From the NCBI GenBank assembly GCA_005885115.1, contig VAXX01000203.1:1-9246 (forward strand): a DNA stretch of 9,246 nucleotides. The letters run 5' to 3'. This document shows positions 1 to 6,512 of the stretch, in pieces. This DNA is from Actinomycetota bacterium. Lineage in GTDB: Bacteria; Actinomycetota; Actinomycetes; Mycobacteriales; Micromonosporaceae. Below the pieces are notes generated by a model that was given only the letters and a program-made list of their open reading frames with translations, had not been told where the DNA came from and searched no databases. Each line of letters starts with the position of its first letter. Positions within the stretch are counted from its first letter, which is position 1. The position numbers and the translations under genes are program-made.

Positions 1-713
1 CGCAGCCCGGCCATGTCCTGCCACACGAGGACCTGCGCGTCGGTCTGGCTGCCCGCGCCGATACCGATGGTGGGGATGTGCAGTTCGTGGGTGACCCGTT
101 TGGCGACCTCGCCGGGCACCATCTCCAGGACCACCGCGAAGGCCCCGGCCTCCTGCACCGCGTGCGCGTCGGCGAGCAGCTCGTCAGCGGCCGCGTCGCC
201 CCGCCCCTGGACCCGGTACCCGCCGATGACGTGTTCGCTCTGCGGGGTGAAGCCGATGTGCGCCATCACCGGGATGCCGGCCTGGGTCAGCGCGGCGATC
301 TGGGCGGCGACCCGCCGGCCGCCCTCCAGCTTGACCGCGTGGCACAGCCCCTCCTTGAGGAACCGGACCCCGGTACGCAGCGCCTGGGTCGGGCCCTCCT
401 CGTACGAGCCGAACGGGAGGTCGCCGACGACCAGGGCGCGGTGGGTGGCGCGGACCACCCCGCGTACCAACGGGAGCAGCTCGTCCACGGTCACCGGAAT
501 GGTGCTCTCGTAGCCGTAGACGTTGTTGGCGGCGGAGTCGCCGACCAGGAGCACGGGAATGCCGGCCGCGTCGAACAGGCCGGCGGTGTACTGGTCGTAG
601 CTGGTGAGCATGGCCCACTTCTCGCCGCGCTCCTTGGCGGCGATCAGGTCACGGGTACGCACCCGTCGGCTGGCCGGGCCGCCGTAGAGGGACGGCACCT
701 CGGGTTGGGACAT
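1..713 (-). CDS. panB: 3-methyl-2-oxobutanoate hydroxymethyltransferase (ketopantoate hydroxymethyltransferase), C-terminus cut by window edge
   Basis: PanB transfers a hydroxymethyl group from 5,10-methylene-tetrahydrofolate to 2-oxoisovalerate to make ketopantoate, the first committed step of pantothenate and CoA synthesis, in the cytoplasm. I read 237 residues, beginning [12 protein letters not shown], in one uninterrupted frame. The family landmarks are all present: VGDS with metal ligand D59, [10 protein letters not shown] with D98, VKLEGG with K128 and E130, [17 protein letters not shown], and VVLEMVP with the catalytic E197. Their spacing follows the E. coli enzyme with a constant offset of 14 to 16 residues. 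The final IGIGAG...[11 protein letters not shown] block is reached, so about 40 residues are probably missing beyond the edge. The ATG at 711-713 is favoured because a GAGGAG ribosome-binding site lies 6 bases before it (720-725 on the complement). It is the downstream partner of nadE, 86 bases away on the same strand, so cotranscription is plausible. Confidence 0.96.
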   Translation of the reverse strand, partial: MSQPEVPSLYGGPASRRVRTRDLIAAKERGEKWAMLTSYDQYTAGLFDAAGIPVLLVGDSAANNVYGYESTIPVTVDELLPLVRGVVRATHRALVVGDLPFGSYEEGPTQALRTGVRFLKEGLCHAVKLEGGRRVAAQIAALTQAGIPVMAHIGFTPQSEHVIGGYRVQGRGDAAADELLADAHAVQEAGAFAVVLEMVPGEVAKRVTHELHIPTIGIGAGSQTDAQVLVWQDMAGL

Positions 714-799
714 CGATGTCTCCTCGGAAACTCCTCGAGGCCGCTCGGTGCGCGGTCCCCGGGTCAGACCTCGATCGTCCCACCGGATCGGCGGTCTGT

Positions 800-2489
800 T
801 CAGGCCGGAGTGGACGACATCACAGCGGTGGGTACCGTTTCCGGCTCCGGCCGGGCCGTCTCCCGGAACCGGTTGGTGATGGGCAGCCTGCGGTCCCGAC
901 CGAACGCCTTGATCGAGATCTTGGTACCCGGGGCGGCCTGGCGCCGCTTGTACTCGGCCAGATCGACCATCCGTAGCACCCGGTCCACCAGCGCCGGGTC
1001 GTGCCCGGCCGCGACCAGCTCGTCCCGCCCCAGGTCCCCGTCGATGTATCCGGCGAGGATCGCGTCCAGCACCGGATAGTCCGGCAGCGAGTCGCTGTCG
1101 AGCTGGCCGGGGCGCAGCTCCGCGCTGGGCGGCTTGAGGATCGAGTTCTCCGGGATCGGCGGCGTCTGGCCCTGCCGTACCGCCTCCTCGTCGCGCCACC
1201 GGGCCAGCGCGTACAGCCGGGTCTTGAAGACGTCCTTGACCGGGTTGAACCCGCCCACGGAGTCGCCGTACAGCGTCGAGTAACCGACCGCGAGTTCACT
1301 CTTGTTGCCGGTGGTGAGGACGAGGTGCCCCTCCTGGTTGGACAGCGCCATGAGGATGACCCCGCGCACCCGCGCCTGGAGGTTCTCCACGGCCAGACCC
1401 GACAGCGACAGGTTGGCCAGGAACGCGTCCACCATCGGCTGGATCGGCTCGACCCGGTAGTCCAGCCCGGTCCGCTTGGCCAGGTCGGCCGCGTCGTCGC
1501 GGGAGTGCTCGGAGGAGTACGTGCTGGGCATCGAAACGCCGACGACGTGCTCGGGACCCAGCGCGTCGCAGGCGATCGCGGCCACGACCGAGGAGTCGAT
1601 GCCGCCGGAGAGGCCGAGCACGACCGACGGGAAGCCGTTCTTGCGGACGTAGTCGCGCAGGCCGAGGGTTTGTCGACGGAGTCGGACAGGTGGATCCGCT
1701 CGACCCGCATCGGCTCGTCGACGCGTACCGCCGGGACGTCGCTGTCCACCTCGTCGTCGGCTTCAACTCCGGCCGGCAGGGTCAGGTCGTGTACCAGCAG
1801 GTGCTCGCTGAACTGCGGCGCCCGGGCCAGCAGCCGCCCCCGGGCGTCGACCAGGATCGAGTCGCCGTCGAAGACCAGCTCGTCCTGCGCCCCGACCAGG
1901 TTGACGTACGCGACGGCGGCGCCCGCCTCCCGGGCCCGCCGGGCCACCAGCGGCCGGCGTACGTCGTCCTTGTTCATTTCGTACGGGGAGGCGTTGATGT
2001 TGACGACCAGTCCCACCCCGGCCGACCGGGCCACCGCGAACGGGCCACCGGCCTGCCAGATGTCCTCGCACACGGTCAGCGCGACGTCGACGCCGCCGAT
2101 CCGTACCACCCGCAGGGTGTCCCCGGACACGAAGTACCGGTCCTCGTCGAAGACGCCGTAGTTGGGCAGGTGGTGCTTGAAGTACGTGGCCACCACCCGG
2201 CCGCCGGACAGCAGCGCCAGGGCATCGCGCGGTCCCCGGTCCGGTGGGGCGTCGGCGCCCAGCCGGGCCGGGCCGGGGCGTGCAGGGCGGTACGCGAGGC
2301 GGCCACGAAGGACTCGCGGAAGACCAGATCCTCCACCGGGTACCCGGTGAGCATCATCTCGGGGAACGCGACCAGATGCGCACCGGCCTCGGCGGCCCGG
2401 CGGCTCCAGGCCCGTACCGTGTCGGCGTTGCCCGGCAGGTCACCGACGGTCGAGTCCACCTGGGCGAGGGCGATGCGCAGGATCGGCAT
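800..2489 (-). pseudogene. nadE: Glutamine-dependent NAD(+) synthetase, interrupted by two frame changes with missing segments
   Basis: NadE amidates nicotinic acid adenine dinucleotide to NAD, using ammonia from an N-terminal glutaminase (nitrilase-fold) domain. Three pieces lie in three frames. Piece 1 (2489 to about 2283) starts MPILRIALAQVDSTVGD and contains glutaminase Glu44 in FPEM. Piece 2 (about 2280 to 1672) has the catalytic Lys in YFKHHLPNYGVFDE and Cys in LTVCEDIW. Piece 3 (about 1668 to 800) has the ATP P-loop [25 protein letters not shown] and [14 protein letters not shown]. All catalytic residues are therefore encoded, but not in one frame. By recollection of actinobacterial NadE, about 20 residues around the VVGYLD strand are missing at the first junction and about 25-30 residues of the interdomain linker at the second. 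The read length, about 560 codons, is short of the expected roughly 590. NadE is normally essential, so assembly error is likelier than true decay. The ATG is 14 bases after the upstream small gene's stop. Confidence 0.93.
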
Positions 2490-2503
2490 ACCCCCATCTT
2501 CTC

Positions 2504-2662
2504 TCAGCGGCGTGGCGGCCCGGTAACCGCGCCGTGCAGCGGCCTGCCGTGGGCGTCGGTCGGGATCGTCGGTACCCCCACGAAGCTGAAACCGGCAAGG
2601 GTGGCCAGGCCCAGCAGCGTGCCGCCCAGCCCGCACCGGACCACCCGCCAGAACATCCGCAT
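2504..2662 (-). CDS. Small single-pass membrane protein of unknown function, upstream of nadE
   Basis: A 52-residue protein beginning MRMFWRVVRCGLGG. A hydrophobic stretch at about residues 11-30 (CGLGGTLLGLATLAGFSFVG) could form one membrane helix. The basic N-terminus suggests it stays inside, and a short polar tail ends in GPPRR. The start at 2660-2662 is supported by a strong GGGGAGG ribosome-binding site on the complement at 2671-2677, 8 bases before the ATG; the second ATG at 2654-2656 is a weaker alternative. The stop is only 14 bases before nadE, so it is probably the first gene of the nadE-panB transcript. I do not recognise a family. The hydrophobic segment could also be an uncleaved signal anchor. 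That it is a real gene rests on the ribosome-binding site, the codon bias and the tight spacing to nadE. Confidence 0.6.
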   Translation of the reverse strand: MRMFWRVVRCGLGGTLLGLATLAGFSFVGVPTIPTDAHGRPLHGAVTGPPRR

Positions 2663-2703
2663 GCCGCCCCCCTCCCCGGTCCAACGAGCGGGCCGCTGAG
2701 GAG

Positions 2704-2728
2704 GGTCGCTGGGGGGTGGTCGCTGGGG
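2704..2728. repeat. Two direct copies of GGTCGCTGGGG, 14-base period
   Basis: GGTCGCTGGGG occurs at 2704-2714 and again exactly at 2718-2728, with the first copy running on into more G residues. It lies in the leader of the minus-strand small gene, between its ribosome-binding site and the palindrome. It may be a pair of protein-binding half-sites on one face of the helix or simply G-rich low-complexity sequence. No function is assigned. Confidence 0.4.
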
Positions 2729-2731
2729 AGT

Positions 2732-2750
2732 GTCAGCCCTTTGGGCTGAC
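2732..2750. promoter_or_regulatory. Perfect 19-base palindrome between the divergent nadE and glnA2 transcripts
   Basis: GTCAGCCC TTT GGGCTGAC has two perfect 8-base arms and a 3-base centre. It lies about 70 bases before the start of the small nadE-operon gene and about 130 bases before glnA2. Neither strand has a T-run after it, and both flanking genes point away from it, so an intrinsic terminator is unlikely. A dimeric repressor operator, or a hairpin in the nadE-operon leader RNA, fits better. The binding factor is unknown; control by NAD status or nitrogen status would be speculation. Confidence 0.5.
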
Positions 2751-2796
2751 GCGCCCTTATGTCGGGGGTGGTCCATCCCTTGCCGTGCGGGCGGGC

Positions 2797-2812
2797 GTAA
2801 CTTGGCGGTAAC
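2797..2812 (+). promoter_or_regulatory. GlnR-like direct repeat GTAAC-N6-GTAAC upstream of glnA2
   Basis: GTAAC at 2797-2801 and GTAAC at 2808-2812 are separated by six bases, giving the 11-base period of actinobacterial GlnR boxes (a gTnAc site, N6, then a GaAAc-like site). The second copy deviates from GAAAC at one position, and no clear second box pair is visible. It lies 67-82 bases before the glnA2 start, a sensible place for a nitrogen regulator. A weak promoter could overlap it (TTGGCG at 2802-2807, CAGACT at 2823-2828), but I would not rely on that. Position and period are seen; GlnR binding is inferred. Confidence 0.4.
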
Positions 2813-2833
2813 GAGGTGGGGGCAGACTCGGCC

Positions 2834-2849
2834 GTCAGGCCGGTCTGAC
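2834..2849. repeat. Inverted repeat GTCAG-N6-CTGAC upstream of glnA2
   Basis: Five-base arms at 2834-2838 and 2845-2849 surround GCCGGT, ending 29 bases before the glnA2 ATG. The arms are identical to the outer half-sites of the perfect palindrome at 2732-2750, so both could be recognised by one factor, with a different spacer. Five-base arms are short and could be chance. Confidence 0.3.
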
Positions 2850-2878
2850 CGGTCCGTTCGGGTTGCGAGGGGTGGACG

Positions 2879-4148
2879 ATGGACCGTCAACAGGAGTTCG
2901 TACTCCGGACGCTGGAGGAGCGGGACATCCGGTTTGTCCGGTTGTGGTTCACCGACGTCCTGGGCACCCTGAAGTCGGTCAGCGTCGCGCCGGCCGAGCT
3001 GGAGGCCGCGTTCGACGAGGGGATCGGCTTCGACGGCTCGGCGATCGAGGGCTTCGCCCGGATCCACGAGTCCGACATGGTGGCCATGCCCGACCCGACG
3101 ACCTTCCAGGTCTTCCCGTTCTAGGGCGGGGGCAGCGGCGAGAGCGCCGGGATGTTCTGCGACATCCTCCAGCCCGACGACTCGCCGTCCTGGGCCGACC
3201 CGCGCCACGTGCTGCGCCGGGCGCTCTCGCGCGCCGGCGAGGCCGGGTTCACCTGCTACGTGCACCCCGAGATCGAGTTCTACCTGCTGCGTGACCTGCC
3301 CGGCGACGGCACACCGCCCGTGCCCGCCGACACCGGCGGCTACTTCGACCAGGCCAGCCACGACGTCGCCCCGCACTTCCGGCGCAACGCCATCGAGACG
3401 CTGGAGTCGATGGGGATCTCCGTCGAGTTCAGCCACCACGAAGGCGGCCCGGGGCAGCAGGAGATCGACCTCCGCTACGCCGACGCGCTGACGATGGCGG
3501 ACAACATCATGACGTTCCGCTACATCGTCAAGGAGGTCGCGATGGCCCAGGGGGTCCGCGCGTCCTTCATGCCCAAGCCGTTCACCGAGCACGCGGGCTC
3601 TGGCCCGCGCGTTCATCGCCGGGCTGCTGCACCACGCCCGGGAGTACACGGCGGTCACCGACCAGTGGGTCAACTCGTACAAGCGGCTGTTCCCGCAGGC
3701 GATCGCCGACCGGATCACCGAGTCGCCGGCGTACGTCTGCTGGGGCGCCCGGAACCGGTCGGCCCTGGTGCGGGTACCGGCGTTCGGCAAGACCAACTCC
3801 GCCCGGGTCGAGGTGCGCTCGCTGGACTCGGCGTGCAACCCGTACCTGGCCTTCGCCGTCCTGCTCGGGGCCGGCCTCAAAGGCATCGAGGAAGGGTACG
3901 AGCTGCCGCCCGGTGCCGAGGACGACGTCTGGTCGTTGTCCAACGAGGAGCGCAAGGCGATGGGGTACGAGGCCCTGCCGGAGAACCTGTCCGAGGCGAT
4001 CGACGTGATGGCCGGCTCCGAGCTGGTGGCCGAGGTACTCGGCGAGCACGTCTTCGAGTTCTTCCTGCGCAACAAGCGCGCCGAGTGGGAGGAGTACCGG
4101 CGCCAGGTCACCCCGTACGAGCGCCAGCGCTACCTCGGCGTCATGTAG
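2879..4148 (+). pseudogene. glnA2: Glutamine synthetase family protein, GlnA2 type, with an internal TAG and a deletion/frame change
   Basis: Class I glutamine-synthetase-fold ligase. GlnA2-type enzymes of actinobacteria are related to glutamine synthetase, and in Streptomyces GlnA2 has been linked, as I recall, to gamma-glutamylation of polyamines, so the substrate here is uncertain. The ATG at 2879 has GAGGGG 6 bases upstream, and the protein opens MDRQQEFVLRTLEERDIRFVRL. The frame reads DGSAIEGFARIHESDM and ends at TAG 3122-3124 (after VFPF), then resumes in the same frame with MFCDILQPD, HPEIEFYLL and the metal-ligand block GPGQQEIDLRYADAL. At about 3599 it runs ...FTEHAGS and jumps frame to LARAFIAGLLHHAREYTAV, continuing with NRSALVRVP and ARVEVRS to EEYRRQVTPYERQRYLGVM. 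The intervening GMHTH...LSK segment, about 27 residues including an active-site His, is absent. Total is about 422 codons against about 450 expected. A TAG where Glu is usual and Ala replacing Pro in EHPGS suggest local consensus errors or decay. Confidence 0.93.
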
Positions 4149-4172
4149 CCCGTTTCTGTCGTACCCCGGTCG

Positions 4173-4184
4173 TAGCCTGCGCGC
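4173..4184 (+). promoter_or_regulatory. Leaderless-type -10 element for the WYL regulator
   Basis: TAGCCT occupies 4173-4178, and its final T is 7 bases before the A of the ATG at 4185. That is exactly where a -10 element (TANNNT) would sit if transcription began at the ATG. No Shine-Dalgarno sequence precedes this start, which supports leaderless translation. No convincing -35 is visible. The element lies in the 36-base gap after glnA2, so the regulator may have its own transcript. Confidence 0.45.
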
Positions 4185-4874
4185 ATGAACCGCACCGATC
4201 GGCTCTACGCGCTCGTGGAGGAGCTGCGGGCGGTGACGCCCGCGCCACGCAGCGCCCGTTGGCTGGCCCAGCGCTTCGAGGTGTCCGCGCGCACGGTCGA
4301 ACGGGACATCGGCGCGCTCCAGCAGGCCGGGGTCCCGATCTACGCCGAGCCGGGCCGGACCGGTGGGTACGTGCTGGACAAGACCCATACGCTGCCGCCG
4401 GTCAACGTGACGCCGGGCGAAGCGGTGGCGATCGCGGTGGCGCTGGAAGGGCTGCGGGGCACGCCGTTCGAGGAGGCGGCCCGGGCCGCGCTGCGCAAGG
4501 TGGTCGCGGTGATGCCGGCCCGGGACGCGGTCGCGGCGGGCGAGCTGGCGGGTCGGGTACGCCTGCTGGGCGCGCCGGGCGCCGATCGGGTACCGGCACC
4601 GGTGGCGCGAGCCTTGTCCGACCGGCGGGTGCTGCGGTTCGGCTACGTCGACCGGCACGGTGCGGCGACGGCGCGGGAGATCGAGCCGTTGGGGTACGTG
4701 GGCGGCGGGCACTGGTACCTGGTCGGCTGGTGCCGGCTGCGGGATTCGGTGCGCTGCTTCCGGCTGGACCGGATCGTCGATCCGGTCGCGACCGAGGAGC
4801 TGGTCAGCCCGCGTGGGATCGACCTGGCCGACCTGGACATCCCGCTCGACGTGCGTACCCCGGTCCTGGTGTAG
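4185..4874 (+). CDS. WYL-domain transcriptional regulator (HTH plus WYL, YafY type)
   Basis: A 229-residue protein with an N-terminal winged helix-turn-helix at about residues 1-62 (RSARWLAQRFEVSARTVERDI is the recognition region, then AEPGRTGGYVL is the wing). A linker (70-130) carries the TPGEAVAIAVALEGL motif common in this family. The C-terminal WYL domain, about 140-200, contains EIEPLGYVGGGHWYLVGWCRLRDSVRCFRLDRI with W177-Y178-L179. WYL domains bind ligands or nucleic acid and regulate varied processes, often stress or defence, so the target cannot be named here. It converges with the lipoprotein gene at 4882, leaving only 7 bases between stops. That neighbour is a possible but unproven target. 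The reading frame is intact and the length is typical for the short form, ending soon after the WYL domain. Confidence 0.9.
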   Translation: MNRTDRLYALVEELRAVTPAPRSARWLAQRFEVSARTVERDIGALQQAGVPIYAEPGRTGGYVLDKTHTLPPVNVTPGEAVAIAVALEGLRGTPFEEAARAALRKVVAVMPARDAVAAGELAGRVRLLGAPGADRVPAPVARALSDRRVLRFGYVDRHGAATAREIEPLGYVGGGHWYLVGWCRLRDSVRCFRLDRIVDPVATEELVSPRGIDLADLDIPLDVRTPVLV

Positions 4875-4881
4875 GAGGCGG

Positions 4882-5601
4882 TCAGTGGCCCGCGACGAAG
4901 GACTCGATGAGCGCGCTGACGTTGTTGTCGACGATGTCCCAGCCGTGGGCGGCGCCGAGCACGATGTCCAGCTTCTTGTCGGTGGAGGCGCAGGCGGTGT
5001 AGAGGCTCTGGGCCTGGCTGGCGAAGTCCTCGTCGTCCTTGGCGGCGACGAAGATCACCGGTACGGTCAGCGACCTGACGGCGACGGCCGGGTGGACCTC
5101 CTCGTCCGACAGGGGTCCGGACAGGCTCACCACCCCGTTGACCGGCGGCCTGGCGTTGGCGGCGGCGTAGAGGACGGCGGCGCCGCCCCTCGACGCGCCG
5201 ACGAGGAACACCTTCTGTACGCCCACCCGGCGCAGCGCGGCGACCCCGGCCAGTACGTCATTGCCGGGGTTCCCGCCGGACCAGTCGAACAGCAGGACCC
5301 GGTACCCCCGGTCGGTCAGTTCGTCGCCGAGCACGGTCTTCCAGGTACACAGGTCGTCGTTGACCTGGTTGGCCAGGACGACCCCGGTCTCGCCGCTGCC
5401 GAGGATGACCCCGTCGGCGTGCCGGCCGTTGTCGGCGGGCAGCCCCACCCCGTCAGCGCTCTGCTCGTCCGCGCTGATGCAGTCGGCAACGGTGCTCGGG
5501 GTCGACGTCGGCGCGGCCCTCGGCGCCGCCGTGGTGCAGCCCGCGAGGCCCATCAGGGCTGCGCTGAGAATGGCCCTGCACGCGGCCCGCCGGATCGCCA
5601 T
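4882..5601 (-). CDS. Secreted lipoprotein of the alpha/beta-hydrolase fold (paralogue 2)
   Basis: A 239-residue protein. A basic start (MAIRRAACR), a hydrophobic core and a clear LAGC lipobox with Cys22 predict lipid anchoring outside the membrane, followed by a Ala/Thr/Pro linker. The mature domain opens with ADCISADEQ and shows an alpha/beta-hydrolase pattern: FDWSGGN, nucleophile elbow GASRG (Ser137), probable acid Asp190 in AAKDDEDF and probable His219 in AAHGW. It resembles dienelactone-hydrolase-like serine hydrolases, but the substrate is unknown. Cys41 and Cys85 (DLCTWK) are conserved in the neighbour and may pair outside the cell. About 60 % of positions match the adjacent paralogue at 5613, so this is a tandem duplication. 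The ATG at 5599-5601 lies 11 bases after the paralogue's stop. A -10-like TAGAGT overlaps that stop. Confidence 0.85.
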   Translation of the reverse strand: MAIRRAACRAILSAALMGLAGCTTAAPRAAPTSTPSTVADCISADEQSADGVGLPADNGRHADGVILGSGETGVVLANQVNDDLCTWKTVLGDELTDRGYRVLLFDWSGGNPGNDVLAGVAALRRVGVQKVFLVGASRGGAAVLYAAANARPPVNGVVSLSGPLSDEEVHPAVAVRSLTVPVIFVAAKDDEDFASQAQSLYTACASTDKKLDIVLGAAHGWDIVDNNVSALIESFVAGH

Positions 5602-5609
5602 GGGCCAAT

Positions 5610-5615
5610 ACTCTA
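5610..5615 (-). promoter_or_regulatory. -10-like TAGAGT before the paralogue 2 lipoprotein, overlapping the upstream stop codon
   Basis: On the minus strand TAGAGT is followed by 8 bases and then the ATG. The first three bases are also the TAG stop of the upstream paralogue. The upstream paralogue has TAAAGT at exactly the same distance from its own ATG, with AT following in both cases. The shared placement suggests duplicated near-leaderless promoters. Only the -10 half is visible. Confidence 0.4.
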
Positions 5616-6359
5616 GTCGGCACGCCAGCCGGGGACCGGGGGGCAGTGGCTGGTGAGGAACGTCTCGATCAGCGCCGCGATCTTGTCGTTGACCAGCGCC
5701 CAGCCGTGGTCGCTGCCCGGTTCGATGTCCAGCTTCTTGTCCTTGGACGGGCAGGCGGCATACAACAGCCGGGCATCGTTGGCGTAGTTTCCGTCCTGCT
5801 GAGAGGCGACGAAGATCGCCGGCACGGTCAGGGTCTTCGCCGCCTCGATCGCGCCCACGCCGAAGGACACCTGTGCGGCGGACAGGCTCACCACGCCGTC
5901 GACCGGTGGCTGGGCGGTCCCGGCGGCGTACACCACGGCGGTGGCCCCCAACGAGGCGCCGATCAGGAACACCTTGTGTACGCCCTTGGCGCGCAGGGCG
6001 GCCACCCCGGCCAGTACGTCCTTGCCGGCGTTCCCGCCGGACCAGTTGAACAGCAGCACCCGGTAGCCCTTGCTGACCAGGTAGCTGGCGTACACGGTCT
6101 TCCAGGTGCACAGGTCGGCGTTGCTCTGGTTGGCGAACAGGACACCGGTGTCCCCGCTGCCGAGGATCACCGCGTCGGCGTGGTCACCGTCCTCAAGGGG
6201 TAGGCGTACCCCGCCGGTGCGCTGCTCGTCGGCGCTGATGCAGTCGGCGAGCGTACTCGGGGTCGGGGTGGGGGTCGGCGCGGCCTTCGGTCCGGTTGCG
6301 GAGCACCCCGTGGCGGCCAGTACCCCCAGGAGTACGGCCATGCGCAGCAACATCGTCAT
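5613..6359 (-). CDS. Secreted lipoprotein of the alpha/beta-hydrolase fold (paralogue 1)
   Basis: A 248-residue protein starting MTMLLRMAVLLGVLAATGCS. The hydrophobic segment ends in AATGC with Cys19 as the likely lipidated residue, a slightly degenerate lipobox. A Thr-Pro repeat linker (PTPTPTPST) follows. The domain has FNWSGGN, nucleophile elbow GASLG (Ser136), probable acid Asp189 in SQQDGNY and probable His218 in SDHGW, the order expected for an alpha/beta hydrolase acting outside the membrane. The substrate is not known. It has a C-terminal tail (CPPVPGWRAD) that the paralogue lacks. The start at 6357-6359 was chosen over the ATG at 6351-6353 because it is nearest the -10-like TAAAGT; either is possible. 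It is divergent from the zinc-ribbon gene, with 153 bases between them. Confidence 0.85.
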   Translation of the reverse strand: MTMLLRMAVLLGVLAATGCSATGPKAAPTPTPTPSTLADCISADEQRTGGVRLPLEDGDHADAVILGSGDTGVLFANQSNADLCTWKTVYASYLVSKGYRVLLFNWSGGNAGKDVLAGVAALRAKGVHKVFLIGASLGATAVVYAAGTAQPPVDGVVSLSAAQVSFGVGAIEAAKTLTVPAIFVASQQDGNYANDARLLYAACPSKDKKLDIEPGSDHGWALVNDKIAALIETFLTSHCPPVPGWRAD

Positions 6360-6512
6360 GCCTCGATACTTTAGTTTCGGCGGCGCTCGCGTAGGGGTAC
6401 GCCGGCTGTTTGACCAGGTGTCGTCGAGCCGACCGGGGTATCGGCAGGCTCGGCCCTGCGTGCTTCAATGCGGGTCGATCACGTCTCGTCTGGCAGGGGA
6501 GCGAGTCCGGGC
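6360..6512. promoter_or_regulatory. Divergent intergenic region between lipoprotein 1 and the zinc-ribbon gene
   Basis: This 153-base stretch must carry two promoters. For the minus-strand lipoprotein, TAAAGT (6368-6373 on the complement) sits 8 bases before the ATG and has the TANNNT form. For the plus strand, a -35-like TTGACC occurs at 6410-6415 without a convincing -10 at the usual distance; the nearest AT-rich spot is GTATCG at 6438-6443. AGGGGAG at 6495-6501 is the probable ribosome-binding site of the zinc-ribbon gene. I see no RNA gene or repeat here. Confidence 0.35.

Noticed and set aside
78..1079. A 333-codon plus-strand frame across panB and the nadE 3-prime end
   Set aside because: Antisense to well-conserved PanB and NadE; its residue composition is that of a complementary-frame shadow.
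2732..2750. Intrinsic transcription terminator
   Set aside because: The hairpin is strong, but no U-tract follows on either strand and both flanking genes are transcribed away from it.
3600..3602. Programmed ribosomal frameshift in glnA2
   Set aside because: No slippery heptamer or adjacent structure was evident, and conserved residues are missing at the junction, which frameshifting cannot supply.
2504..4111. A 535-codon minus-strand frame opposite glnA2
   Set aside because: Only its last 52 residues, from the ATG at 2662, form a plausible gene. The rest is antisense to conserved glutamine-synthetase sequence and has GC-shadow composition.
3152..5002. A 616-codon plus-strand frame starting inside glnA2 and running to 5002
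   Set aside because: Its first part is genuine glnA2, but after about 3600 it is an Arg/Gly/Ala-rich shadow of glnA2's true frame, the WYL gene and the lipoprotein gene.
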